NCBI RefSeq assembly: GCF_006715055.1
Contig: NZ_VFMN01000001.1
Span: 2,976,001-3,040,000 of the forward strand
Direction of reading: 5' to 3'
Source of the DNA: Lapillicoccus jejuensis
GTDB taxonomy: Bacteria > Actinomycetota > Actinomycetes > Actinomycetales > Dermatophilaceae
Length of the DNA: 64,000 bases
Shown here: positions 1-11,200 of the stretch, in pieces
Layout: each line of letters begins with the position of its first letter
Position numbering within the stretch: the first letter of the stretch is position 1
Position numbers and translations under genes: made by a program
The notes under the pieces: generated by a model
The model's input: only the letters and a program-made list of their open reading frames with translations
What the model was told of the DNA's origin: nothing
Database searches by the model: none

Positions 1-3000
1 GCCGTCCTCGGGGGCGCAGGGGCGTCCCTCGCGTCCGCGGCCCCGTCCCTGTCCTCCGCGCCGACGGTGGCCCCGGCGGCCGCCGCCGCGCCCCGGACCC
101 CCGGCTCCGTCACCCTCACCGTGCTCTCGCTCAAGACGATGGCCGGCGACCCGAGCGCGACGCCGCCGCGGCCCGCCGCCGTCGCCGGCCAGCCGATCGG
201 CGAGGGCTACCACTGGATGGTCAACGAGGACGACACGGGCGACCCCGGGACCGCCGCCGCCCGCGGCACCCAGGCCTGCCTGCCGCACCAGGCCCCCGGC
301 GGGGCCGTGTCGTCCGGGGCCGACCTCGTCACGGACTGCCCCTGGCCGAGCATCCGCGCCACCAACGGCTGGGCCAAGGTCGTCGCGCAGGGCACCGAGG
401 CCGACCTCGACGCGAGCAAGGCCCTCTCGCTGCCCGGTGGCAAGTACCTCATCTCGGTGACCGCCGACGGCTTCAAGATCGCCGGGGCGCACTTCACCGT
501 CGACGGCGGGTCGACGCCCCAGCCCGTCAACGTCCGCATGCTGCCGACCCCGCTGCCGCTCGCGACCCTCAAGATCCAGGTCTTCGACGACCTCGCACCG
601 GTCGACGCGACCTACGAGGCCGACGCCGAGCCGGGCCTGCCCGGGTTCGTCGCGTCGCTGAGCGACGTCTTCGGCCGGGTGAGCACCGACTACTACGGCA
701 ACCCGCTCTGCACGCCGTACCTCATCGACCCCACGACCCACGGCCTGCAGTACGACGCCCACGACCGTCCCGTCGTCGACGCCGCCCACGACACCGGCCG
801 GTGCACCAGCGACGCCCAGGGCGTCATCACCATCCCCAACCTCGGGGAGGACCGGTACGCCGCCCTCGTCTCCCCGCCGGTCGGTCAGCAGTCGCAGTGG
901 GCCGAGACGACCACCCTCGAGGGCGGTCACGACACCGACATCTGGGTCCAGGCCGGCGACTCCGGGCTCGACAACGAGGTGATGAAGGGCGCCGAGCCGG
1001 TGCCCGCCACCCAGTTCGGGTTCGTCCGGATCGGCAGCACCCTCAAGGCGGGTGCCACCGGACACGTCAAGGGTCACGTCAGCGCGCAGCTTCCCTACAT
1101 CGCCGGCTCCGGCGGCCAGCCCGGCCCGGCCGAGGGCATCGCGGTCGGCGCCAAGCTCGGCACGCCGATCAGGAACCCGTGGGTCGCGCTGTCGGACCTC
1201 AACAACGGCGACCAGCAGGTCTACGTCGGCTCCGGCAACGCCGACGGCACCTTCGACATCGCCGGGGTGCCCGACGGCAGCTACCAGCTGACCGCGTGGG
1301 ACCTCGACCAGGACTACATCCTCAACAGCATCAACGTCGCCGTCGAGGGCGGGCAGGCGGTCGACGTCGGCCTCGTGCCGCTCACCGGCTGGTTCACCCA
1401 CGTCTACGGGACCGTCTACGTCGACAGCAACGGCAACGGCAAGCAGGACCCGGGCGAGCCCGGCGTCCCGCAGTTCCCGCTCACCGTCCGCGAGCGCGAC
1501 AACTCGACGATGGACCAGGGCATGAACGCCGTGACGACGGACGACCAGGGCCACTACGACATCCGCGAGACCTACCCGCTCGGCAAGTTCCTCGTCCTCG
1601 AGGCCTTCGACACCCGCTACCGCACGTCGGGGATCACCTACCAGGGCGAGAACGACCCGAAGCCCACGACCATCCAGGGCGGCCTCGTCGACTTCGACTT
1701 CCTGCCGATCATCGGTCTCGGCGGCAAGGTCGACTGGGGCGTCACCCCGTTCGCCAAGACGGAGAACGGCGGCATCGCCGGCACCGTCACCTACGACACC
1801 ACCCGCAACGAGCTCGACCCCAAGGACGCCGTGACCGAGGCCTACCAGCCCGGCATCCCCGGCCTCCAGGTCGACCTGTTCAAGCCGGTGCCGTGCCCCG
1901 CCGACGGCAGCGCCGCCTGCTCGGCCGACGGCAGGTACGAGATCGGTGCCGACGGCGCCTACGTGCGGTCCACGACCACGCCGCTGCAGACCTACACGAC
2001 CGAGGGGTGGAACGCGCCGAAGGGGTGCACCGCCCGGATGTGGAACGGGGTGCCGCTGTCGACGACCGACCAGCAGGCCCTGCCCGACCCGCAGGGTGAC
2101 GGCTCGATCACCTGCCTCGAGGCGCCGATGGCCGGCGTCGCGATGGGTGCCGGTGACGCCTCCGACCCGACCGACGCCTCGACCGCCGTCAACGGCAACT
2201 ACGGCTTCGGCGGTCTCGACGCCGGCGACTACATCGTCAGCGTCGAGATCCCGGACGACCCCAGCGGCCCGAGGACGCCGATGTACAAGGTCACCTCCGA
2301 GGAGGACGTCAACGTCTTCACCGGTGACGACTACGTCGCCCAGCAGGACTACGCGAACGCGACGCGCGGTGGCGGCCACACGGCCGACCCGCCGAACGCG
2401 ACCGCGCTGCCCTCGCAGCCGCCGTCGCAGCAGGCCGGCATCATGTCCTCCTGCGTGGGCAGGACCCACCAGGTCCACGTCACCGACCCGGACTTCCTCA
2501 ACGCCGGCGGCAGCCCCTTCGAGGGCCAGGAGCGCCCGTCCTGCCAGGACAAGCTCGTCACCGTCCGCAACGGCCAGACCGTCGCCCCGAACTTCAACCT
2601 CTTCACGACGGTGCCGATGCCGACGCACTTCTGGGGGCTGACCCTCAACGACCTCGGCCTGTCCCTGGACCGCACGAGCGCCAACTACGGCGAGGCGCAG
2701 GGCATGCCCTACGTCCCGGTCGGCCTGTACGACTTCGCCGGCAACCTCGTCGACACGACGCACACCGACTACAACGGTCTGTACGAGGCCCTCGAGCCCT
2801 CGACCGGCAGCTACAACTGCCCGGTCCCCGCAGGTCCCTGCCCAGGCATGTACCGCTTCGTCGGCAACGACCCGGGTGGTCAGGCCGGGCCGGACGTCCC
2901 GGCGACGCCGAACCCGGACTACAACCCGCGGTTCCGCACCATCGCGGCCAACTTCCAGGCCTGGCCCGGTCTCTACACCGTGACGGACGAGGCGCCGACC

Positions 3001-5487
3001 CAGGTCGCCTCGACCGTCCTCCTGCCCGACACCACCCCGGCCGGCATCACCGCCTGCGACCTGCCGACGTCGTACCCGCAGCTGTTCTCCGTCGACAAGC
3101 CGGTCGTCGCCCTCGGTGGGGCCACGGCCACCACCGACGCCGTCCGCACGGTGACGGTCAAGGGCCTGCACCTCGGGAGCACGCCGGGCACCGTCACCCT
3201 CACCGACACGACGGTCGCCACCCCGGTCCCGGTCACCGCGACCGTCGTCCCGGGCTCGTGGTCCGACACCCAGCTCTCCTTCGTCGTGCCGGCCACCGCC
3301 ACCCCGGCGGACCCGCTGCAGCTGACGATCACCCGCTCCGGAGCCGGCGGGGCGTCCACCGTCAACGGTCTCACCCTCCAGACGGTGCGCACGACGACCG
3401 GCGCCGGTACGGCGGCGGGCAACCCGAAGGTCTACGCCGTCGGCACGGCCGCCGGCCAGTACCGCACCATCCAGTCCGCGGTCACCGCCGCGGAGAAGGC
3501 CCTCGGGACGGCGCCGTACGCCCTCGTCGTGGTCTACCCGGGGGCGCAGACCGCCCTGACCCCGCGCGGCGAGTACAACGAGAACGTCATCGTCGACAGC
3601 CGGATCCACGTCCAGGGCGTCGGTCCGGGCGGCTTCCAGGGCTCCACCTGGGTGCCCGGCTCGATCATCGACGGCTCCGGGTTCAGCCCCGACAACGCGC
3701 AGGGCACCGCCTGGCTCAACACGCTGGCGAGCGAGCCGGCCTACCAGGGTGACCCGGCCGTCCCGGACGCCGCCGTCGTGACCTTCCTGGCCCCCGCGCG
3801 CGACACGTCCCGCGCCAACGCCGGCTGGCGCGCCAGCCTCGACGGTTTCCAGGTCACGGGCGGCATCCAGAGCGACACGATCATCGCGCCCGACGCGGTG
3901 ACCGGGGCCAACACGACGCCGTACGGCGCCGCGGGGGCGCTGGTGACCCAGGGTGGTGGCGTCTACGTCCACGCGGGCGTCAACGGCCTGCGGCTCACCG
4001 ACAACCTCGTCACCGGCAACGGCGGTTCGTACGGCGGCGGCATCCGCGTCGGCACGCCGTACGTGCCCGGCAACCACAACTACGGCGTCGTCATCGCGCA
4101 CAACCAGGTGCGCGACAACGGCGGCACCAACCTCGCCGGCGGCATCGGGCTCTTCCAGGGCTCGAACGGCTACTCCGTCACCGACAACACCATCTGCGGC
4201 AACCACTCCTCGGAGTACGGCGGCGGCCTGACCGCCTTCGGCTACATGGGCTCGACCGCGAGGACGCCGGCCAACAACGGCGACGTCGTGACCGGCTTCT
4301 CCGGGTCCGCCCAGGGCGGCGAGATCCGCCGCAACCGGATCTGGTTCAACCAGTCCTACGACGAGGGCGGCGGCGTGATGATCGCCGGCGAGCTGCCGGC
4401 GACGCCCGACGCGGTCAGCCCCGGCTCGGGCCCGGTCGTCATCGACCGGAACACGATCGAGGCCAATCTCGCCAACGACGACGGCGGTGGCATCCGGCTC
4501 CTGCAGGTGTCCGGGTCCAGCACCCGGCCCGGCAACCTCGGGCGGATCAGCATCACGGACGACACCGTCGTGGACAACGTCTCCGCCCACGAGGGCGGCG
4601 GCATCTCCCTCGACGACGCCCTGTTCGTCGACGTCGTCGACACCACCGTGGCGAAGAACATCACCACGGCGACGGCGGTGACGAGCGACGGCACTCCCGC
4701 CGCGGCCGGCCTGACCACGGGCGCGGTGAGCGTCCCGCTCCAGGCCTCGGTCGACAGGGCCTTCGCCGGCCCGCGCACCTTCCGCAGCCTCACCACGGGG
4801 AGGACCACGGTCCAGTACACGACCAACGACAGGCTGGTCTCGACCCGGAGGTACTCGGGCGACCTCGGCCAGCCGACGTCGAACTGGCTCGGCTTCGGCA
4901 GCCCGACGCTGCTCGACGACGTGTTCTACGACAACCGGGCCGGCACCTGGTCCGGCGGCAAGGTGTGGGGCATCACCAGCGGCGACCCCGCCGACCCGGT
5001 CGACACCTGGGACCTGCAGGTCGTCGACCAGGCCGCAGGAGCCACGGCCGCGACGCGGCTGACGGCGACGGGCACGGTCCTCGACGACGCCGTCCACTCG
5101 CCGAGCTACCTCTCCGGGGCGAGCACGGTGACGCAGACGACGACGAGCCCGTTCGCCGGCGACTACACCGTGGGCGTCCACATCCTCACCAACCGGGCCA
5201 ACCCGCAGTTCCGGATGGCGTCGGTGGTCACGGCCAACCTCGACCTGACGACGCTCGGCGACTACCACCTCTCCGGCCCGGGCTCACCGGCCGTCGGCCA
5301 GGGCAAGGCCTCGGTCCCCGTCCGGTGGGGCGACGAACCGTCGACGGTCCCCGGCAGCACTCCGGCGACCGGGACCCCGTCCTCGGTGGCCTACACGGTG
5401 TCCGCCGCCCCGGTCGACGTCGACGGCGACCGCCGGCCGAGCACCGGGACGACGCGGTACGACGCCGGCTCGGACCAGCTGCCGTGA
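1..5487 (+). CDS. Giant secreted surface protein with SdrD-B-like repeats, IPT domain and beta-helix (5' partial)
   Basis: The frame is open from base 1, and the first 25 or so residues are Ala/Leu/Ser-rich like the end of a signal peptide, so the true start lies upstream; 1828 residues are visible. Short beta-sandwich modules follow, including an SdrD-B/Cna-B-like one near bases 1400-1590 with a calcium-loop-like DSNGNGKQDPGEPG. An IPT/TIG-like Ig fold lies at about 3070-3390. A right-handed parallel beta-helix (about 3430-4660) shows at least five rungs of the type DNxVxxNGG...GGGI. No LPXTG motif or C-terminal membrane segment is present, so it is probably released or held by partners. It is followed 70 bases later by the multicopper oxidase genes in the same direction. 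No enzymatic function can be assigned; the beta-helix could bind or cleave polysaccharide. Confidence 0.8.
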   Translation, partial: AVLGGAGASLASAAPSLSSAPTVAPAAAAAPRTPGSVTLTVLSLKTMAGDPSATPPRPAAVAGQPIGEGYHWMVNEDDTGDPGTAAARGTQACLPHQAPGGAVSSGADLVTDCPWPSIRATNGWAKVVAQGTEADLDASKALSLPGGKYLISVTADGFKIAGAHFTVDGGSTPQPVNVRMLPTPLPLATLKIQVFDDLAPVDATYEADAEPGLPGFVASLSDVFGRVSTDYYGNPLCTPYLIDPTTHGLQYDAHDRPVVDAAHDTGRCTSDAQGVITIPNLGEDRYAALVSPPVGQQSQWAETTTLEGGHDTDIWVQAGDSGLDNEVMKGAEPVPATQFGFVRIGSTLKAGATGHVKGHVSAQLPYIAGSGGQPGPAEGIAVGAKLGTPIRNPWVALSDLNNGDQQVYVGSGNADGTFDIAGVPDGSYQLTAWDLDQDYILNSINVAVEGGQAVDVGLVPLTGWFTHVYGTVYVDSNGNGKQDPGEPGVPQFPLTVRERDNSTMDQGMNAVTTDDQGHYDIRETYPLGKFLVLEAFDTRYRTSGITYQGENDPKPTTIQGGLVDFDFLPIIGLGGKVDWGVTPFAKTENGGIAGTVTYDTTRNELDPKDAVTEAYQPGIPGLQVDLFKPVPCPADGSAACSADGRYEIGADGAYVRSTTTPLQTYTTEGWNAPKGCTARMWNGVPLSTTDQQALPDPQGDGSITCLEAPMAGVAMGAGDASDPTDASTAVNGNYGFGGLDAGDYIVSVEIPDDPSGPRTPMYKVTSEEDVNVFTGDDYVAQQDYANATRGGGHTADPPNATALPSQPPSQQAGIMSSCVGRTHQVHVTDPDFLNAGGSPFEGQERPSCQDKLVTVRNGQTVAPNFNLFTTVPMPTHFWGLTLNDLGLSLDRTSANYGEAQGMPYVPVGLYDFAGNLVDTTHTDYNGLYEALEPSTGSYNCPVPAGPCPGMYRFVGNDPGGQAGPDVPATPNPDYNPRFRTIAANFQAWPGLYTVTDEAPTQVASTVLLPDTTPAGITACDLPTSYPQLFSVDKPVVALGGATATTDAVRTVTVKGLHLGSTPGTVTLTDTTVATPVPVTATVVPGSWSDTQLSFVVPATATPADPLQLTITRSGAGGASTVNGLTLQTVRTTTGAGTAAGNPKVYAVGTAAGQYRTIQSAVTAAEKALGTAPYALVVVYPGAQTALTPRGEYNENVIVDSRIHVQGVGPGGFQGSTWVPGSIIDGSGFSPDNAQGTAWLNTLASEPAYQGDPAVPDAAVVTFLAPARDTSRANAGWRASLDGFQVTGGIQSDTIIAPDAVTGANTTPYGAAGALVTQGGGVYVHAGVNGLRLTDNLVTGNGGSYGGGIRVGTPYVPGNHNYGVVIAHNQVRDNGGTNLAGGIGLFQGSNGYSVTDNTICGNHSSEYGGGLTAFGYMGSTARTPANNGDVVTGFSGSAQGGEIRRNRIWFNQSYDEGGGVMIAGELPATPDAVSPGSGPVVIDRNTIEANLANDDGGGIRLLQVSGSSTRPGNLGRISITDDTVVDNVSAHEGGGISLDDALFVDVVDTTVAKNITTATAVTSDGTPAAAGLTTGAVSVPLQASVDRAFAGPRTFRSLTTGRTTVQYTTNDRLVSTRRYSGDLGQPTSNWLGFGSPTLLDDVFYDNRAGTWSGGKVWGITSGDPADPVDTWDLQVVDQAAGATAATRLTATGTVLDDAVHSPSYLSGASTVTQTTTSPFAGDYTVGVHILTNRANPQFRMASVVTANLDLTTLGDYHLSGPGSPAVGQGKASVPVRWGDEPSTVPGSTPATGTPSSVAYTVSAAPVDVDGDRRPSTGTTRYDAGSDQLP

Positions 5488-5557
5488 CCGGCCCGGCCGG
5501 GTCCGTCACCCGGGAACAGACCTCCAGCAACGACCACCCAGGGAAAGCGATCGCGCG

Positions 5558-6856
5558 ATGATGCTTCCGAAGAACACCAGTCTCAGTCGCCGTGCCCTGC
5601 TGGCCGGGGCCGGGGCGATGGGGATGGCCGTCGTCGGTGGCCGGCTGGTCGCCCCGGCGGTCGCGACCCCGGCCGCCGCCCCGGCCACCCTGGCCGGCCC
5701 CGCCGGCCCCGCCAAGAAGGTGCACCTCGTCGGGACGGACGGCTGGGCCGCCATGCCCGGCAGCGCCCCGAAGGACCCGCCCTTCTTCCCCGACCCGCTG
5801 GCGCCGGGCGACCTCAACACGTACATCTTCGGGTTCCGCGACGCGACCGGGCTCGACGCGGCGGCCACCGCGGCCCTGCGCGGCCACGCCCAGATCAGCG
5901 CACCGATGATGTGGTTCGACGAGCTGGACGAGATCACCATCACGCTGACCAACCTCGGGCTCGTCCAGCGCCCCGACCTGTTCGACGGCCACACGCTTCA
6001 CTGGCACGGGTTCGTCAACGCCATCCCGCTGTTCGACGGCGTCCCCGAGCTGTCGCTGTCCGTGCCGATCGGGCGCGACTTCGACTACTTCTACAAGGTC
6101 CGCGACGCCGGCACGTACATGTACCACTGCCACTTCGAGGACGTCGAGCACGTGCAGATGGGCATGACCGGCATGGTCTTCGTCCGGCCCGCGCAGAACA
6201 AGGGCACGGGCAGCCTCCCGCCGGGCCGGTACGCCTACAACGACGGGGACGGCTCGACCCGCTACGACCGCGAGTACGCCTTCATGATGACCGAGATCTG
6301 GTCGGCCGCCCACTACCGGGACGCCCACATCCAGGTCAACGACTGGACCGACTTCGACCCGTCGTTCTCCTGCCTCAACGGCCGGGCCTGGCCCGACACC
6401 GTCGCCGACAACGGCAACCCGATGTCGACCGCTGCGGGCGCCCTGCAGTACCAGCCGATCACGTCACGGATCCAGGCCCGGCCCGGGGAGCGGGTGCTGC
6501 TGCGCCTCTCGAGCCTCAGCTACAACGACCACTCGCTCACCTGCGACGAGATCCCGCTCACCGTCGTCGCCAAGGACGCGAGCCTCCTGCGCGGTCGCGA
6601 CGGCACGACGAACTACCAGACGACGAACACCGTGACCGTCGGCGCGGGCGAGAGCCGGGACGTCCTCTTCACCGCCCCGGACCGCGAGGGCACCTACCTG
6701 CTCTACGACCGCGACTACAACTTCCTCGCCAACGGGGGCGGCGCGGGCTACGGCGGCATGATGACGCAGGTCGTCGTCTCCGCCGCCGCCCCGGCGCAGC
6801 AGTACCCCAACGACCTCACCCACGACTTCCCCTACGACGTCGGATCGGCGGTGTGA
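5558..6856 (+). CDS. Tat-exported multicopper oxidase-like protein, type 1 copper site in the first domain
   Basis: 432 residues. The start is the first of two adjacent ATGs behind an AGGGAAAG Shine-Dalgarno. The N-terminus has a twin-arginine signal (SRRALLAG, then a hydrophobic stretch). Cupredoxin domain 1 has HWHG at residues 148-151 and YHCHFEDVEH at 189-198 followed by Met203, so the Cys-His-Met type 1 ligands sit in domain 1, as in NirK and two-domain laccases. In the second domain the usual HPxHLHG is reduced to NDHSL, and the region where the C-terminal HCH normally lies has no His (YDRDYNFLANGG, then GGMM). A complete laccase trinuclear centre is therefore doubtful unless subunits share it. 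It ends 6 bases before the next oxidase-like gene. Substrate unknown. Confidence 0.85.
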   Translation: MMLPKNTSLSRRALLAGAGAMGMAVVGGRLVAPAVATPAAAPATLAGPAGPAKKVHLVGTDGWAAMPGSAPKDPPFFPDPLAPGDLNTYIFGFRDATGLDAAATAALRGHAQISAPMMWFDELDEITITLTNLGLVQRPDLFDGHTLHWHGFVNAIPLFDGVPELSLSVPIGRDFDYFYKVRDAGTYMYHCHFEDVEHVQMGMTGMVFVRPAQNKGTGSLPPGRYAYNDGDGSTRYDREYAFMMTEIWSAAHYRDAHIQVNDWTDFDPSFSCLNGRAWPDTVADNGNPMSTAAGALQYQPITSRIQARPGERVLLRLSSLSYNDHSLTCDEIPLTVVAKDASLLRGRDGTTNYQTTNTVTVGAGESRDVLFTAPDREGTYLLYDRDYNFLANGGGAGYGGMMTQVVVSAAAPAQQYPNDLTHDFPYDVGSAV

Positions 6857-6861
6857 CGACG

Positions 6862-8235
6862 ATGAGTCGACTCCTGCGACGGCTCCTCCCGGGCTCGGCC
6901 CGGCTGCGGCCGGTGACCACCCGGCTCGGGCTCGGCGCCGCCGTCCTGGCCATGGTCGCGGCGGTGGCCGCGACGACCCCCGGCTCGGCCCAGGCGGCCA
7001 CGTCCGAGGGGCTCGCCTGCGACACCAGCCCGACCAACAGCTTCACCCTGACCGCCGACGACGGGTACATCAGCACCCCGGACGGCAACTCCATCTACAC
7101 GTGGAGCTACGCCGACGAGGCGCAGCGCTCGTTCCAGTTCCCCGGCCCGGTGCTGTGCGTCGACAGCGGTGCCCCGGTGACCGTGGTCCTGCACAACCAC
7201 CTGCCCGAGGCCACGTCCATCATCTTCCCCGGCCAGCGCGCCGTCAGGGCCGACGGCCGGCCGGCCGCACCGCAGTTCGCGACCGACGCGCAGGGCGACC
7301 CGACGACGACGATGACCTCGATGGTCCAGTCGGCCGACGCGCTCAGCGGCGCGACGCCGGGGGAGGTGACCTACACCTTCACCGCCGGCTCCCCGGGAAC
7401 GTACCTCTACAAGAGCGGCACCGACGCCGACAAGCAGGACCAGATGGGCCTGTACGGCGCCCTGATCGTGCGCCCCGCCGGGCACGCCGGGCAGCTCACC
7501 GGGCGCGGCGACTCGGCGTTCGACCCCGCCCACGAGTACCTGTTCCTGCTCTCCGAGGTCGACCCCGACCTGCACCTCGCGGTCGAGCGCCACCAGGCCG
7601 TCGACTGGGCGGGCTACCGCGCGCGCTACTTCCTCATCAACGGCCGCAGCATGCCCGACACCCTGGCGCCCAACAACGCGCCCTGGCTGCCGAACCAGCC
7701 GTACGGCGCGATGGTCCACATCAAGCCCTACGACCCGGCGAGGCCGGTGGAGAACGCGATCCGCTACCTCAACGCGGGCACCCACAACTACCCCTTCCAC
7801 CCGCACGGCAGCGACGAGCGCGTCGTCACCACCGACGGCCAGGCCCTGCAGGGCGCCGGAGGCGAGGACCTGTCGTACAGCAAGTACGACCTCGACGTGG
7901 CCCCCGGCCAATCGCTCGACGTGGTCTTCCACTGGCAGGACGCCGAGGGCTGGACCATCGGCGCGAACGGCCAGCCGACGCACCAGATCCCGACGCAGAT
8001 CCCGGCCATCACCGACCAGCTGCTGGTCGGCTCGGACACCTGGTTCAGCCAGAGCCCGTACCTCGGCCAGAAGAACGCCGTCCCGACCTACATCACGGAC
8101 AACAACGCGTGCGGCGAGTACTACCACATCGCGCACAGCCACGCCCTGCAGGAAGCCACCAACTACGGCGCCACCTTCGGGGGGATGATGACGCTCTACC
8201 GCATCGACCCGCCCGCCGGCTGCCCCGGGAACTGA
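6862..8235 (+). CDS. Secreted multicopper oxidase-like protein
   Basis: 457 residues from ATG 6862; GTG 6853 in the same frame is an alternative and would overlap the previous stop. An Arg-rich N-terminus, a hydrophobic stretch and an AQA-like cleavage region indicate a signal peptide. Cupredoxin hallmarks are LHNH at 110-113, FHPHG at 312-316, and a C-terminal YHIAHSH at 421-427 followed by GGMM, so three His-x-His-type copper motifs remain. The usual HCH is replaced by HSH, so a type 1 copper Cys is missing there. The Mn-oxidising/phenol-oxidising type is possible but not shown. It is tightly packed between two other oxidase-like genes, and the three probably form one transcript and act on the cell surface. 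Confidence 0.82.
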   Translation: MSRLLRRLLPGSARLRPVTTRLGLGAAVLAMVAAVAATTPGSAQAATSEGLACDTSPTNSFTLTADDGYISTPDGNSIYTWSYADEAQRSFQFPGPVLCVDSGAPVTVVLHNHLPEATSIIFPGQRAVRADGRPAAPQFATDAQGDPTTTMTSMVQSADALSGATPGEVTYTFTAGSPGTYLYKSGTDADKQDQMGLYGALIVRPAGHAGQLTGRGDSAFDPAHEYLFLLSEVDPDLHLAVERHQAVDWAGYRARYFLINGRSMPDTLAPNNAPWLPNQPYGAMVHIKPYDPARPVENAIRYLNAGTHNYPFHPHGSDERVVTTDGQALQGAGGEDLSYSKYDLDVAPGQSLDVVFHWQDAEGWTIGANGQPTHQIPTQIPAITDQLLVGSDTWFSQSPYLGQKNAVPTYITDNNACGEYYHIAHSHALQEATNYGATFGGMMTLYRIDPPAGCPGN

Positions 8236-8242
8236 GGCCACG

Positions 8243-11200
8243 ATGTCGATGCCGTCCCGCGTCCCGTCCCACGCGCTCCCCACCACCCCGATCCTGCGCC
8301 GCATCGCGGCGGTCACGGGGACGACGCTGCTCGCAGCGACGTTCCTCCAGACCGGTACGGCGCACGGGCTCGCCGCCCCCACCACCACCCGAGCGGTCGC
8401 CGCCCCAGCGACCTCGGGGGCGGCGAGCAGCTCCACCCTCACGTCCCGGTCGGCGCGCGCGTCGCTGACCGCCGCGACGACGCCGACCTCCGTGGGCAAG
8501 CTGGCCCCGGCCGGTTGCGCGGTCACCGGGACCACCGAGAGCTGCGACCTCTACGCCTCGCCCGGCTCCGCCCTCGTCGGCGGGCAGACGCTGCCGATCT
8601 GGGGCTTCTCGTCGACGGCCGGTGCCGCACCGACGGCCCCGGGGCCGAACCTCGTGGTCACCCAGGGCGACACCGTCACGGTGACCCTGCACAACGCGTG
8701 GGACGCCGCCGCGCCGAACCCGCAGCGTCTCGACCTCGCCTTCCCGGGCCTGTCCGTCGGCGACTTCGCCGACGGGGCCGGCCCCGGCCGGGCGCCGGTC
8801 GGCCCCGGGGGCTCGGTGTCCTACACCTTCACCGCCACCCGGGCCGGCACGTTCCTCTACGAGGCGGGCCACGCCGACCCGGCGGGCAACGGCGCCCGCC
8901 AGGTCGCCATGGGTCTGGCCGGTGCGCTCGTCGTCCTGCCCGCGGACGAGGTCACGACGACGTCGTACGCCGACGACACCGTGCTCGTGCTCAGCGAGAT
9001 CGACCCCGACCTGGCCGCGCACCCGGACTCCTTCGACATGCGCGGGTACTCGCCGCGCTACCGGCTGATCAACGGCAACACGTTCCCCGAGATCCCGGCG
9101 GTCGCGACCAACGCGGGCTCCACGGTGCGGCTGCGCTACGTCAACGCCGGTCAACGCCAGCACCCGATGACGCTGCTCGGCGCGACCCAGAGCACGATCG
9201 CCCGCGACGGCCACCCCCTCGGCTTCCCCGACGCGCAGGTGACCGCCGTCCTCGAGCCGGGCACGACGACCGACGCGCTCGTCGCCGTCCCGGACGACGG
9301 GACGAGCACCTTCACCCTCTACGAGAGCGGCGACCACCTGCAGTCCGACGGCCAGACGGCCGGTGCCGGCTCCACCGAGGTCGCCTTCGGCGGGATGATG
9401 ACCGCTCTCGACACCAACGCCCCGGTCGCGACCGGTGACGTGGTCGGGCCCAAGGCGAGCGCCGTGACCCTCACGGCGCCCACCCTGCCCCCGACCGGTC
9501 GGGACCCGGTGGCGCTCACCGCGACCCTCGACGACACCAGGACCGGGGGAGCGGCGATCCAGTCCGCCGAGTACGTCCTCGACGACCCGCACACCATCGG
9601 GGTGGGCAGCGGGACCCCGCTCACCGTGACCGACCCGACGGCCGGCCGCACCACGGCGACGGGCACCATCACCCCCGACCAGCTCCAGCTCCTCGGCGGT
9701 GGCACCCACACGGTGTACGTCCGCGGCGAGGACGCCAACGGCAACTGGGGGGCCTTCGCCGCCGGGACGCTGCTGGTCCAGGGGAGCGGGGCCGCCACGA
9801 CGGGTGCCTACGTCTCCCCGGCCCTGACCGACCTGCAGGGCGGCACCGCCCTCGACGCCACCGGCGACGCCACGGCGTCCGGCGGCACGGTCACCGGCGC
9901 CGAGTACTACCTCCAGGACGACGCCGTGGGCGGACCCACCGACGCGCAGATCGCGGCGGGCGGGACCCCGATGAGCCTCAACCGCACCGACGCGGCCTCC
10001 GTCCGCGCCGAGTCGGCCGACCTCAGCGCGGCGATCGCGGGCCTCGGCGACGGGGACCACCTGGCCTGGGTGCGCAGCAAGGACGACCGCGGGCTGTGGG
10101 GCCCCTTCACCAAGGTCCCCTTCACCGTCGACACGAAGGGTCCGACCGCCGTGGGCCAGCTCATGCCGAGCCCGACGAACGGGCTGGTCTCCTCGCCCGG
10201 CACCCCCGGCTACGCCACGGTGTCGGCGACGGTCGACGACACCTCGGCCGGTGGCCACCGCATCGTCGACGCCGAGGCCTTCGTCGACCCGGCCACCAAG
10301 CCGGACCCCACCCGCTACGGCTCCGGCCTGCAGCTGGTGCCGGACGCTCCGACCCTCACGTCGTCGACCGAGTCCTTCCACGGCGGCGTGCCGCTCTCGC
10401 AGCTGCGTGCCCTCCCGGAAGGGGAGCACCACGTGTGGGTCCACGGCAAGGACGCGGCGGGCAACTGGGGCGACCTGTTCGACTCCACGTTCCAGGTCAC
10501 CAAGACCGCGCCGGTCCTCGGCACGGCCGCCCAGGGCCTGGCGGTGCCGGCCGGTAACGCCGGGGCCGCGACGATCACCGCGACCGTCCCCCAGGCCAAC
10601 CCGAACAACACGGTCTCGAGCACCTGGCTCGGCGCCGCCGAGTTCTGGTGGGGCACCACGGACCCGGGTGTCGGCAAGGGCACCCCGGTGACGGGCACCC
10701 TGTCCGCCGGCGTGCTGACCCTCAGCTCGCTCCCGGTCAGCGGCGTCGCCCCCGGTAGCCGGCGGCTCAACGTCCGCGTCGCCGACCTCGCCGGCAACTG
10801 GAGCAACCCGGTCGGGGCGACCCTCGCGGTCACGGCTCCGACCCTGGTGCAGGAGCCGTTCTCGGCCCCGCTCGGCTCCGCCTGGACCCGGACCGGGAGC
10901 GCGGTCACCGTCGGCAACGGTGTGCTGCAGGTGAGCTCGGGCTCGGCCAAGGCGTACGTCACCTCGACCGCGTCGATCTCGCGCTCGGTGGGGACCACGC
11001 TCACCACGGCGACGGCGACCGTCGACGTCGACGCCACCGGGGTCACCCGGGCCGGGTGGACGACGATCCTGTCGGCCACCGGCAGCGGCGGGCAGGTGTT
11101 CGGGCTCCAGCTGCAGCGGGCGGCGACCGGACCGGTCCAGGTCCGGACGGTGATGACCCGCCCCGGCACCACCGCCGTCACCGGGACGGCGGTCGCCCTG